Assembly: GCA_021521415.1 (NCBI GenBank)
Contig: JAIQDT010011211.1
Location: 1 to 64,000, forward strand
Reading direction: 5' to 3'
Origin: Bidens hawaiensis
Taxonomy: Eukaryota; Streptophyta; Magnoliopsida; Asterales; Asteraceae
Length of the DNA: 64,000 nt
Below are positions 12,290-22,636 of the stretch, in pieces (within the stretch, counting starts at the first letter, position 1; every line of letters begins with the position of its first letter). Both the position numbers and the translations under genes were made by a program. The notes below the pieces were generated by a model that was given only the letters and a program-made list of their open reading frames with translations, was not told where the DNA came from and did no database searches.

Positions 12290-12508
12290 ATGTCTATTAC
12301 ATCCGAGCTTACAGAGCAATATCATAAGTCTTGTTCAAGCAACGGAAGGTGGATGCGAAATTCACATAAAAACAATTTGCTAATCATTAAAGATGGTAGA
12401 GGTAAGCCTTTGATAAAGGTGACAAGGACCAAAAACCGATTATACAAGATTAACCTGAAGATAACAAGTTTCGGTAAACGAGCTACCATTGGAATAAAGA
12501 ATTTGTAG
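12290..12508 (+). pseudogene. Ty1/copia GAG-pre-integrase remnant
   Basis: A 72-residue frame ends in the sequence DGRGKPLIKVTRTKNRLYKI, which matches the pattern of the short GAG-pre-integrase domain just before the integrase of Ty1/copia polyproteins (LLSxGQLTEqGY...K.TKNRLYKL). The start of the frame (ITSELTEQYHK) corresponds to the QLTEqGY part. No integrase follows. It is on the opposite strand to the copia gag-protease remnant at 13141-13456. Confidence 0.65.
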
Positions 12509-13140
12509 GCCGGGATCTTCAAAGAATTGGCGTGAAAGAAGACAAGTTGAGTGCGAGTTAGATTCCAATAAAAGATCCAAGTTCCAAAAATTCAAAGTCC
12601 AAATAAGAGTGTTCAAAAAACTAAACGCATGGTAGAAAGATATTCAAGTCCACGGGAAGACGAATAACCCCAACATGATTTGACTCTTGATGAACCCAAA
12701 CTTGGTTGCACCTCATCTTGACAATCCATAACTCGGTTACCCCTATTTATAATGTTATCTCTAAGTTAGCTAATAAGAAAACATAATAACCATAACTTGG
12801 TCACTAAGCAATTCATTAATAACACCTTTTAATTCTTGGGTTGGGCCATACACTCGGGTCAAACAACAACTAAGCTAACAATTAACCCCCCCCCCCCAAT
12901 TGTTGTATCCCACTCTCCCCCTAATTTTCTATTCGAAATTTGCGGGTCTTCAACTTCATGTTTGTCAGAATTGTAATCTGTTTTTTGACTTAGATTTTCT
13001 GATTAATATAAACGAGATTTATTAGTTTACGTTACGTTTAATTATCGATCGGGACTTGAAACCCGACCAAAAATCAATAAAAAACCGTCGAAACCTGAAA
13101 CTTCACCATTCCCGTTATTCGTTCATTCAATTCATAAAAA
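12509..13140. other. no gene; poly-C run at 12887-12897
   Basis: Non-coding DNA between the two copia fragments, containing a run of about eleven C residues within 'aattaacccc...caattg'. Nothing else recognisable. Confidence 0.4.
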
Positions 13141-13456
13141 TACACTTTATTACCCGTCATGTGATTCGATGCTCCATTGTCGAGATACCAAACATATTTC
13201 TCCATTAACTTAGTTTTGATAACCTTTTACTGTCTTCATTCAGAAAAATCGTTTGTTGATAAACTTTTATCATAAATAAAGCTGGATCAAAATCATCAAT
13301 TTTGTTCAAATTAGATTCTTCATTTTTCTTCATACGTTCCGAGCACATATACGCAAAGTGACCGAAGTTATCACAACGAGTGTTCGGGACACTCCCGTGA
13401 TGAGTTTCCGGGTTCACGTCATATACGTGAAGCACCACCGCAACTAGGCTGATCAC
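13141..13456 (-). pseudogene. Ty1/copia gag zinc knuckle and protease start
   Basis: On the minus strand an 83-residue frame contains CDNFGHFAYMC, a degenerate CCHC zinc knuckle whose second cysteine has been replaced, followed by ALFM and VYQQTIFLNED. Just beyond the frame (13141-13200) the translation WYLDNGASNHMTG is readable, which is the hallmark aspartic protease start of Ty1/copia (D-N/S-G-A-S-N-H-M). Gag and protease therefore lie in the normal order, but the reading frame is closed before the protease. It is a dead fragment. Confidence 0.8.
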
Positions 13457-14391
13457 TGTGTGTTGACGATCATTTGACCGTTAATTTTTTTATTTTAATT
13501 TTTGCATGTCTTGTATTTTTGTTAATTTATATTGAATGTTATTTTTATTTCATATTATGTTATTTTACTTTAAAAACAGTTCCATTAAAAATATTAAAAA
13601 GAATATAAAATGGGTGAAATATAGCTTGAGATGGGAATGATGATTATTTTCATCAATGGCGAAGCTTGAGCTTAGTCACAGCGGTGACCGAAGTCACGGA
13701 TCTAAAAAATTTTGGTTCAGCAATTCGGTTAAGGTCGGGTCGATGATTCGGTTCAGGTCGCCGATCCGGTTTAGGTTGAATATAACAATATGATATCTAA
13801 AGTTTAATTGTTCTTCATTCATTCAAATGATTGTTCTTATAATAAATAACAATAATAAAAACTAATAAGTTTTTAACCAACAAATACCTAAAATATTCAT
13901 GATAATGCGAGAGGAAGAATGCGGTTACTCGATGTTGCGGTGTGTGTGGTATCTCCAAGGTTGAAGGCGTTGTCCTGTGTGTGGTGGCCAACAACGGCGG
14001 ACAACAGTGTGTGCTTAGTGGTGGCCGGTGGTCTCCAGTGACTCGGTAAGACAGTGAATTTGAGTTATGAACGAATGAATGGTAGATGGTTTCCAAACAC
14101 TAAACCCAATGGTAATCCCGTTGTTTTTTTTGGGTTTAAACAAGTGTATCATTATTACAAATAGCCCCCTTCAATGAGTTTTATCAACAAAGCTTTTAGT
14201 ATTCGACTAGTATTTGTTTAAAAAAATGCGAGGTTTTATCTAAAAATCAAACGTTGGGTTAATATATAAAGAAACTTCAGTGATGACCGGTAGTATTTTG
14301 AAGAAATACCTCGAGAGTGACCGCGCTCAATACCTATAAAATTTTCAGACAATAATTGCGAAATTTTCCTATTAACTGAAAAAATGACAGT
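13457..14391. other. no gene identified
   Basis: Contains 'cggttcaggtcg' type low-complexity stretches at 13700-13790. A 93-residue minus-strand frame at 13815-14096 has no recognisable domain, so I do not call it. Element A starts at 14397 after its GACCG target site. Confidence 0.4.
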
Positions 14392-14396
14392 GACCG

Positions 14397-15371
14397 TGAA
14401 GAAACACTAACCGGACCCCGGACAGATTACGGGTAACCTGGGGGTTAGATAGATGTTTCCCACGAGGGGTTAGACCCAGAGAAGATGGTTCTTCTGATAA
14501 CCTGCAAAACAGACACCGTGAGCTTGTCACTGAGAAGGGGGGGTTCCTCCTTGTGACCACCCTCCGGCGTGAGAATCAGACTAGATTGCTCTTTAAATAT
14601 AAATGTATATTAAGAGATTGCTAGAGCAGATATCAGGTATAATATGATGATACAAGATAAGATAAGATGGTCATACCATTTGTGGTATTTATAGCCGAAG
14701 GTAGGTTTCCAAGGAGGTGTGACCGGCTGCAACAGTATTCCTGTTCCACCAACAGTGGCCTACGCACGTGCCCTGCTGGTAGTTGGTGGGTAGGCAGCGG
14801 CTGATAGTGACCAGGCCTGCTGTATACTATTCCTTTTCCACCAACTGCCGGCTACGCACGTGGTATGACAGGAGTTGGTGAGTAGGCAGCGGCTAATAGT
14901 GACATACAGTGCAGGAGCATGTTGCTCGCCATACTGTTGTCCATAAGCTGTCGTATCTTTAGTCAGATCTTTTTCCCATACCTCGTCAGGTACAGTACAG
15001 AAGATCTTCCCGTATCGTACGGACTGGCTTATTTGGGCGGGAGTATTCCCCCTCCCGCCCTTGTGCGGGATTGTTCCCGGCTTCGCTCATTCCTTCAGGT
15101 GACACTGAATGGTTGAGAGCTAAGTACCTTGTGCGTGTAGCCTTGCTGCGCGGGTGGCCTTCCCTGATGGCTTGTATCCGAGGCTGCGGGGACAGGCGGA
15201 GTCCTTCACCATTGGGAGGCATTTCCTGCGGGAACAGCTTGCGTACTGCGTAAGGACGTCACGTCTCTGAGCATGGTTGGTCCTGCGGATCCAATTGGTT
15301 TCTGCGCAGACGTCCCTGTTCAAGGTGAGTCTTGTGGGTACAACTGGGCTCTGCTGGGACCTACCTCTTCA
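14397..15371 (-). repeat. element A 3' LTR
   Basis: Near-identical to 22637-23611. The terminal 6 bases form an inverted repeat (TGAAGA/TCTTCA), longer than the usual TG/CA. A TATA-like GGCTATAAATACC is readable on the minus strand at 14684-14697. Only one copy of the ACGTCTGCGCAG-type repeat seen three times in the LTRs of elements B and C is present, which accounts for much of the shorter length. Confidence 0.95.
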
Positions 15372-15385
15372 AGTCCCCCCAGTCC
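15372..15385 (-). other. element A polypurine tract
   Basis: On the minus strand GGACTGGGGGGACT directly precedes the 3' LTR start. The same sequence precedes the 3' LTR of element C. This is the expected plus-strand primer for reverse transcription. Confidence 0.85.
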
Positions 15386-15749
15386 AATGTTCTTCTCATG
15401 CGTGTTTAATAAAGTGAGGTGAACTTTTGGACTTAAGCAAAGGGTTTTGAAAAGGGTTTTTTAAGGTTTTCCATGGGGATTCTTCCCGCGGAAGTCCTTG
15501 TCACTTGCAGAAATTCCCGAGTTTCCTGCTTGGTCTTTGGGTATGATGCGGGTAGGTCTGTAACCTCCTCGCAAGTCAGGAGCGTTGAGTCCCACTTGTG
15601 TGGATTCTCCATGAGGTTTTGGTCGTTTTGAACATAGTGATCAATTATGTTAAAACCACCAATTCCATCCTGGAGCTTCAAACAACGTAGTTCTCGACGT
15701 TCCCGCTATGCGGGGATGTTATTTCCGTTTCCGCCAGCATTGCCCAGAA

Positions 15750-16335
15750 GATCCTTCTTGGTTTCAATTCCCAGCGGAGCGCTAGGTATGTGAAGGGTTT
15801 TGCCTTAACACTGTACCCGCGCTCGTCTTACGGTTACTTTACTTCCAAGGTATTCCTGGCTTCAATTCCCTGCGGGTGCTAGGTATGTGAAGGGTTTTGC
15901 CTTTACACTGTACCCGCATCCGTCTTACGGTTACTTGGTTGCCGAGGTATACTTGGCTTCAATTCCCTGCGGGTGCTAGGTATGTGAAGGGTTTTGCCTT
16001 AACACTGTACCCGCATCCGTCTTACGGTTACTTGTTTGCCAAGGTTTTCTTGGCTTCAATTCCCTGCGGGTGCTAGGTATGTGAAGGGTTTTGCCTTAAC
16101 ACTGTACCCGCATCCGTCTTACGGTTACTTGTTTGCCAAGGTTCTTGGCTTCAATTCCCTGCGGGTGCTAGGTATGTGAAGGGTTTTGCCTTAACACTGT
16201 ACCCGCATCCGTCTTACGGTTACTTGTTTGCCAAGGTTCTCTTGGCTTCAATTCCCTGCGGGTGCTAGGTATGTGAAGGGTTTTGCCTTAACACTGTACC
16301 CGCATCCGTCTTACGGTTACTTGTTTGCCAAGATA
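15750..16335 (+). repeat. element A ~97-base tandem array, six units
   Basis: Six consecutive units, each starting near GGCTTCAATTCCCTGCGGGT and continuing through GTGAAGGGTTTTGCC, then CTTACGGTTACTTG. The first two units diverge more than the last four. It lies upstream of the antisense gene promoter and inside the element's 3' region. Element C has three units of the same repeat at 59015-59300, so copy number varies between copies. Confidence 0.95.
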
Positions 16336-16607
16336 AGGGGTATTTTCCCGCTTACTTTTGAATCTTTTTGAATTTTGAATTTTGAAATTCGAAAGGTTGG
16401 TGAAAGGATAAGAACAGTCCAAACCTCTGAAACGTCGTGCGACGGTTTCTTCTGACTGTGTCAGGACGTGCAGGAAGTTATGGTGACGTGACAGTACATG
16501 GTCATTCCAGACGCTTTTTCAGGCGCGTGGGCGCGATTTTTCGGGCGCGTGGCCTCGAAATTAATGGTATGCGTCCTGTCAACAGCTGTTGCCAGCTTGC
16601 TTTTTGC

Positions 16608-16689
16608 CACGTGTCATAGTTTCATTGCACCTTCGATTTCTCTCTCTTCCGCATTAATTTCATCGCATTAATTGCGATTAGTATATAAA
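16608..16689 (+). promoter_or_regulatory. antisense gene promoter: G-box and TATA box
   Basis: A G-box CACGTG (16608-16613, in GCCACGTGTC) lies 69 bases before a TATA box TATATAAA (16682-16689). The ATG follows at 16815, giving room for a leader of roughly 100 bases. Element C has the same pair on its minus strand with practically the same spacing (CACGTG 58765-58770, TATATAAA 58688-58695). The conservation in two diverged copies supports a real plus-strand transcription unit. Confidence 0.75.
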
Positions 16690-16814
16690 GGGGGAGAGGG
16701 TTCTTTGTAATCCACACTTTCACTCTTCTCTTCATCTTTTAAGCGATTTCCGGCGAATACTCCCCTTTTCAGGCAAGCATTCTCTCGAAATCGCTTTCTT
16801 CTTTCCTTCACAAG

Positions 16815-19800
16815 ATGTCGTCTCGTGATGTTGAATCCACAGCCGATGACAAGAGTACTGCTGGCGAGTGCCAGTGTGCTCTGCCTGGCGATCTGTACCG
16901 GTATGTTGTCAGGAAGTTCATGCTCGAGTCTCTCGAGCCTGAGTTTCCTGAACCCCATCAGACTGTGTACGATGCCCCCAGAGGCAAGATCGGGGTTTAT
17001 GCAGCATTCTTTGTCTATGGGAATCTTAGGTTCCCATTGACAAAGTTTGTTTACCGTGTCCTTGAGAGGCACGGTGTTCATTTGACCGAGTTGCACCCCA
17101 TGGCGATCGCCAAGATTCGCCACTTCGAGTGGGTGTGCCGGATTCTGGGCATTGAGCCCTATGTTGACCGCCTGATGACCTTCTACACTTGGAGGTGCAT
17201 CCAGGGGTGGTACACGTTGATAACCCGGGTTAAGGGTTTGAAGATTTGCGCGACCGAGCGCAGTCTTCGCGCGTGGAAGAGGGAGTTCTTCTTCATCTCC
17301 GCTCGCGCCATCCCCCTTGCCATGAAGTTCAAAAATGGGCAAGCTCTTCCCAGCCTTCACGCCTCCAACTACGAGGAGGCGGAATGGTTTTCGAGGATTT
17401 CCCGGGTCCAATCTCCGGTTTATCGGTTTGCGGAGTCCGGGATGGTGATGTTGGGGATGAGCCGGGTGTGGAAGGCGGCGGATGCGCAAAAGGTCCCAAT
17501 CGTCCTCGAATACGGTTCGAACTCTGTTCCTTACGGTATGCTTTGTTTCTTATTGTTGACTCTGAATTTCTTCTAACTTTTTTCCTGTTTATTTCAGAGG
17601 GGAACGACCTGCAGTCGCTCCTTAACCCGCGGGAGGCTGACGGTCCCGCACGGATGGGTACTCGCGCTCTAGACGAGAACGAGTTGCCCATCCTCGAACA
17701 AACTGCGGATCGGTTCGTGGAGGTCTATCCGCAAGGCCATGAGATCCTGAGCGCCAGGCGGCCAGGTAAGGCGCTATTCGACCCTCGACCCCTCAATGTT
17801 GAAACCTCTGCTGGTATTCCTCTAATCGTATGTTCTGATGAGGAATCCGCAGATGGTCCTCCGTTGGTGCGGAAGAAGAAGGCTGCCGGTGGGAAGGGAA
17901 AAGAGAAGATGGCCTCCACTGCCGATCCGGCGCCTCGGTCTGATTCGGAGACCGAGAGCGAAGAGGTGGCGGGGAATCCCGGTGGTGACAAGACCACCAT
18001 TCCGGAGGCTGTGACAACTGTCACCGAAGAGCCCAGGATGACAACGGTTACCGGCGTGAAGAGGCCGGCTCCATCGGGTTCATCCCCGCCCGTCCGTACT
18101 TTCAGGCTCAAGAAAACCCGTAAGTACAACTTTCCTTTGTCTTTAGCTTCATAGTTTAATGTCGTTTTAACACTTATCTTCTTTACGCAGGCGTGGAAGT
18201 TGACGCATTCCAGCGTGGAGCGCAGAGGAGTACCTCTCCGCCAATGACGGTAGGCTTGGTCAGCCTACCTGAGGCGTCGACCCAGGCGCCTGCGCCTGCT
18301 TCCGCTGGTTCAGTTGCTCACTCCTTTGAGCCGACTGTTCCAGCTGAGATGACGTCACCGCCGGCTGTGAGTGCGATTTTTACAGCATCCTTCACCGAGC
18401 CGGCGGTTACTATTGCTGCGGATTCCGCGGCGGCGACCACGGCGGCTGCTACCATGCCCCCGCAATCGGCAACGACGGCCGGTCCATCAGGTACGCATGG
18501 GGCTTCTCGCCAATCTTTGCCACCTTCCCATCTGCCTGACCTCTTGGATGGATTTCCTTTGGGTTCAGGTGATGGGTTCGGCGGCTATCGGCCTGTTATT
18601 GACCCTACAGGTGCGTAGGGTTCCTTTGGCCCTTTTTTATATATATTTTTTATCATCTTTTCCTAACTGCTTTGTTTTTTGCAGTGTCGGATTCCAATGA
18701 AGTGTATGTTCCGCGATGGAACATTCGCCGAGGAACAACCCTTCGTACCCCTGTGGAGTGCGTGGAATGGGCTCGTCACGCTGCTCCCAGTGGTGCGTTG
18801 GGGGAAGCCATGGCTAGCTACCAGGAGGGTAGGCTTAGCAATGAGCTTCGGGTTCTCCTGGCCCGGATGCAGCCGCGCGTCGAGCTGCTTTGTCGTGAAA
18901 ACGACAAGTTAAAAGCAGCTCGCGATAAAGAAGTAGCTCAGGCGCGGGCTGTCCGGGAGGAGAACCAAAAACTTACCGCGGTGGCTGCGGAGTAGGAGAA
19001 GGCCTTCAAGGCCCTCGAGGTTGAAGTTCAGGCTCGACTCGAGGCCCGTTCCAAGGCTGCCCAGGCTGTTAATGAACAGCTTCGGCTGGCTAAGGAAACT
19101 GCGAGGAACGCAACCGAGAGGGCCACCAAGGCTGAAGATGTTGCTGAGCCTCTACGCGTGGAGAATGAAGAGCTTAAAGCCAAATTAGAGACTCTCCAGC
19201 AGGCTCATGATGCCTTGGCGATGGAGGACGCTAAGAAGCTTCAAGAAATCCTGGACCAGATGGGGGTGCTTGACCATACCGAGCGTAAGCTAAAGGGCGT
19301 CGAAGAGGCTGCGGCTAAAGAAGTGTTGCTTGCCAACCTTAACAAGAGTGAAGCCGAACGCGCCCGTAACGAAGCTCAAGCTGCCCTCCAAGAAGCTCTG
19401 GTTGCCAAGGAATGGCTTCTTCGAGAAGCGTTGTCTCAGGTATGTTTTCATGTCTTTACGCTTTTCTTTGCAAATAGAAAAGGTTTTGACACTTGTATAT
19501 TTTCTTTTGTAGGTTGTGCATCGGGTCTTCTCAGAGACATCTTATGACGATGCTATGAGCGCAGCCCTCAACGCTTCTCACGAGGATGGGGAAAAGGCCG
19601 GCTTCCTGCTTGGTCTAGGGTTCGTTGAGAAAGGCATTCCGCCTTCCAACTTCCCTTTGTTCGATGTAGATACTGAAGCTGTATACGACCAAGCAGTAAA
19701 TCAATACGCCGCCTTCCCGCATCCGGTGGTGGAGAAGGTGAATGAAGTTGCTGCTGCTGATGATGGGCTAGCTATCCTCAAAGCTTTCCTTGAACTGCCA

Positions 19801-19848
19801 CGCTCTACTGATGGGGCTGGTCCAAGTGGAAGTGGCCCTGAAGCCTGA
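16815..19848 (+). CDS. antisense five-exon gene of element A, Transposase_28-like plus coiled coil
   Basis: Five exons join in frame: 16815-17535, 17598-18119, 18191-18610, 18685-19439, 19513-19848 (2754 bases, 917 codons plus stop). All four introns are 62-74 bases with GT...AG ends. Exon 1 encodes a conserved block (GVYAAFFVYGNLRFPLTKF, HFEWVCRILG, then WKREFFFISA) resembling the plant 'putative gypsy type transposase' family (Pfam Transposase_28). Exons 2 and 3 are low-complexity, rich in S, T, A, P, with a basic KKKAAGGKGKEK patch that could be a nuclear signal. Exon 4 is a long Glu/Ala/Leu/Lys-rich coiled coil. Exon 5 is a compact conserved tail. One in-frame TAG at 18993-18995 interrupts the coiled coil. 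The gene is opposite in sense to gag. Biochemical function is unknown, and the transposase name is historical. The start is chosen by the downstream conservation and by the TATA position. Confidence 0.75.
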
Positions 19849-20049
19849 TCCTGAAGATCCCTTCCCACTGCTAGGATAGATTTAGCTTGTATAGATTTAT
19901 TTTCTTGTAGGCGGGTAGTTACCCGGCCATTGTGATGAATATTTATGAAATATAAATCTTTGTGCGGGTAAGACCGCTTCTTTTATTGGATTCCTTGCTT
20001 TATAAACTTTATATGACTTGCATACTTTAGTTTAAATTAGCAATTTTCC

Positions 20050-20835
20050 AAGTGTTTAGAATAAGTTAACCTTTGAACGTGGTAGATAATAGGTGTGAAG
20101 TTTTGCTTCCTCTTTCGTGATTGTGCGGGTAGGACCGTCACTTGCACTTAGTAGGATGGCTAAACTTTACCTGCGTCTAACCTGCGTGTAGGTTTTCCTC
20201 ATCCTTTTTTGAGGATAAGTTAACCTTTGAACGTGGTAGATAATAGGTGTGAAGTTTTGCTTCCTCTTTCGTGATTGTGCGGGTAGGACCGTCACTTGCA
20301 CTTAGTAGGATGGCTAAACTTTACCCATATCTGACCTGCGTGTAGGTTTTCCTCATCCTTTTGTGAGAGATTCTGTTTTGAACCGTTCGACGCGCGGTTG
20401 TCAATAGGTTAGTGTTCAGTTTCCTTTCACGATTCATGCGGATAGACCGGCACTTTCATTTAATGGGATAACTGAACTTTTCCCCTTCAACTGACCTGCG
20501 TGAAGGTTTGTCGTTTTTTGGGTTTATGCGGGTTTTGCCGCCTTCCCCAGCCAACGTCTTTTCACGTAATTATGCGGTGAAAACCGGCATATTAGTGTTG
20601 AATAAATTAACCGTTCGGCGCGCGGTTGTTGATAGGTTAGTGTTCAGTTTCCTCTCATGATTCATGCGGATAGACCGGCACTTTCATTTAATGGGATGAC
20701 TGAACTTTTCCCCTTCAACTGACCTGCGTGAAGGTTTGTCGTTTTTTGGGTTTATGCGGGTTTTGCCGCCTTCCCCATGCAACGACTTTCCACGTAATTA
20801 TGCGGTGAAAACCGGCATATCCGTGTTGATAGTTC
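20050..20835 (-). repeat. element A tandem array downstream of the integrase relic
   Basis: Four degenerate units of about 150-230 bases, sharing GCGGGTAGGACCG / GCGGATAGACCGGCA, then GGATGACTGAACTTT, then CTGACCTGCGTG. Adjacent pairs are much more alike than distant ones (20060-20363 versus 20370-20835). Corresponds to 28080-28980 in B and 53985-55130 in C. It separates the ends of the sense gag region and the antisense gene, so it would lie in the 3' region of both transcripts. Confidence 0.85.
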
Positions 20836-20887
20836 AAGTATAAATGTAAAATCATCAGCATCGATGTTTTAAGGAGAATCATTTCCA

Positions 20888-21110
20888 TTAGAAGTGGCTC
20901 TTGGCCTTTTCTTTACAAATTTGGAATTGATTTACATGCAAACTGTGTAAATGAGCTCCCTTCCATGTTGTTGGGATGGGAGTGCCATCGAGCCAATACG
21001 CACCTGGTTCGGGATCTCGTTCTTTACGCAGCATGTAGTCTCCATATCGAAGCTGGAATTTTATTCGTGTTTTCCCCAGCTGGGGTTCTACACGCATCAG
21101 CCTGCTCAGC
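20888..21110 (-). pseudogene. element A relic of integrase C terminus
   Basis: Directly after the gag stop on the minus strand the translation YGDYMLRKERDPEPGAYWLDG is followed by TPIPTTWKGAHLHSLHV. This resembles the very end of Ty3/gypsy pol (GDxVLRK... GAYxLxxLdGxxiPrTWNxxHLkxyy). Nothing of protease, reverse transcriptase, RNase H or the integrase core lies between it and gag. The relic marks where pol was deleted. The same relic is found in B (27797-28078) and C (53728-53982). Confidence 0.75.
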
Positions 21111-21112
21111 GT

Positions 21113-22571
21113 TCATTGCGCCACGAGGTGCGCGAGCGTCCCATCTCTGACAAATGCTTCGACCATGTCCTTTACGTCTATGCATTCTTCGGTGTTGTGG
21201 CCTTTTGTCCTGTGAAAGTCAACAGTATTTGCTCCGATCAGCATTGTGACGATGTCGGATTATTTGAGGCTTTGGCCATGGGAGCTCCTCGGTGGCGAAT
21301 ATCTCGGTGACGCTTTTGGTGAGCGGCGTCCATCTGGAGTTCTTGTTTGACTGTACGTTATCCCTTCCGCCCAACCGATGTTGTAGGCCGGATGAGGTGT
21401 CAAAGTTTACCCTTGACTGCCAAATGCCTAGCTTTCGCTTTTTGTTTAATCGGGCGGTAAGGACGTTGTCTTCTCTTGTCTTCTGGGTGTAGAGGTTTAT
21501 GCTCTGTGGGAGATCTCTACCCAGTTGCTTCTCAGTTTCCGCAAAGCGTTTTGCTGCTGTCATGATGGCATCCCATGTGGATGGCATGCCATATTTACCC
21601 GTTAAGGTGCGGATGAGCTCTGGGTCGTTCGCGCCCTGGATGAAAGCAGCGCGAACAAGATCTTCGCTAATGTTACCCAGACTTAGCTTCTTCGAGTTGA
21701 AGCGAGTGATGAAGTCTAGCAAAGATTCATCTATCTCTCGAATGCATTTGAGGATTGTCCATTGCTCCTCGGTATACTTTCTTTGCTGGCTGAAGTGTTG
21801 GCTAAACTTCTGTTGGAAGTCTGCCCAGTCGTAGATGTGGTTGACCGGTAGACGATCGAACCACGCTCTAGCAGCCCCAACCAGTGTCATTTGGAACATG
21901 TAACACCACGTAGGTTCCGTCCAACTACTGACGGTTGCCCCCGCTATGAATCTGTTCAAATGATCGTCTGGATCAGATATACCATCATATGTGCCTATGC
22001 TGGACATTTGTTTGGCACTTTTTGGGGCGATTGCTTCCGCAATGTCCCTTGCAAATTTGGACGTTCCCGCATTTGCAACGTTTGGTCTGAATGCTTTGGA
22101 GAAGTCACGTGGACTTCCACCTGTGTTTATTGGTTTGAAGGCTTCTCCAAAATGCCTTCTCGGTTGGGAGTCCGTTTCCTTACGCTTCCCTTTCGCCCTA
22201 TGGCGAGGGTTCGCGTCGGAGTCGGATTCCTCCGAGTCATCGTCCAAGTATTCGAATTCGTCGGCCTGTTGGACGGAACGCAAGCGTTCGTCCAACTCAG
22301 CTTGGAATTCCTTTTGTCGTGCCTCCGCCCATGCCTTAACTTCATCGAGAGTTTGGCGGGGGAGTCTTGTTCGTTTCTCAAACTGGGTATCTGTGAGTCC
22401 CAGTGAGCGATTATTTACTGCACTTGCCCCAGCTTGGGTAACTGGGGTAGTGTTCGTAATATTTACTTCGCTTGCCCCGGCTTGGGTAGCCTGGGTAGTG
22501 TTTGTGAAAACTGTGTAGCCGGTATTCCCCCCAGTAGCTGGGGTTGTGGTTACCGGAGTTTCTCTAACCAT
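21113..22571 (-). CDS. gag: element A Gag (frame closed before the zinc knuckle)
   Basis: An open frame of 450 codons from ATG at 22571 to TGA at 21219. The N terminus is low-complexity with repeated NTTPVTQAGAS motifs. Residues about 75-160 are charged. The retrotransposon Gag domain follows (YDGISDPDDHLNRFIAGA, then MFQMTLVGAARAWFDRLP and the WADFQQKFSQHFSQQRKY region). One extra base at about 21219, compared with B and C, creates the stop. In the next frame the zinc knuckle CDFHRTKGHNTEEC and a tail ending AHLVAQ continue to a stop at 21113-21115. Gag forms the particle that packages the RNA; the C-x2-H-x4-G-H-x4-C knuckle is typical of the Tat group. Of the three copies only A keeps the N terminus in frame. 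Confidence 0.85.
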
Positions 22572-22620
22572 CTTTTTAGAAGTTTGAAAAAACTGGAGAA
22601 AAATAAAGTTCTAGCTTTAT

Positions 22621-22636
22621 GCACGGATGGCGCCAA
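22621..22636 (-). other. element A primer binding site
   Basis: On the minus strand, immediately after the 5' LTR, TTGGCGCCATCCGTGC. The TGGCGCC start corresponds to a tRNA ending GGCGCCA. I do not assign the amino acid without a tRNA comparison. B and C have the same site (26200-26216 and 52137-52152). Confidence 0.8.

Noticed and set aside
13815..14096. Minus-strand frame of 93 codons with a His/Thr/Pro-rich start
   Set aside because: No domain recognised, composition tracks the local DNA, ends in AT-rich sequence. Possible chance frame.
14919..15323. Several overlapping frames inside the LTR of element A, repeated at 23159-23563
   Set aside because: They lie in the non-coding LTR, overlap on both strands and occur only because the two LTRs are copies.
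16668..17489. Minus-strand frame of 273 codons opposite exon 1 of the antisense gene
   Set aside because: Shadow of the conserved plus-strand exon: the plus strand has the recognisable domain, introns and TATA box; the minus frame has none.
20951..22518. Plus-strand frames of 119-175 codons opposite gag of element A
   Set aside because: Shadows of the gag frame; mirrored shadows appear opposite gag of B and C.
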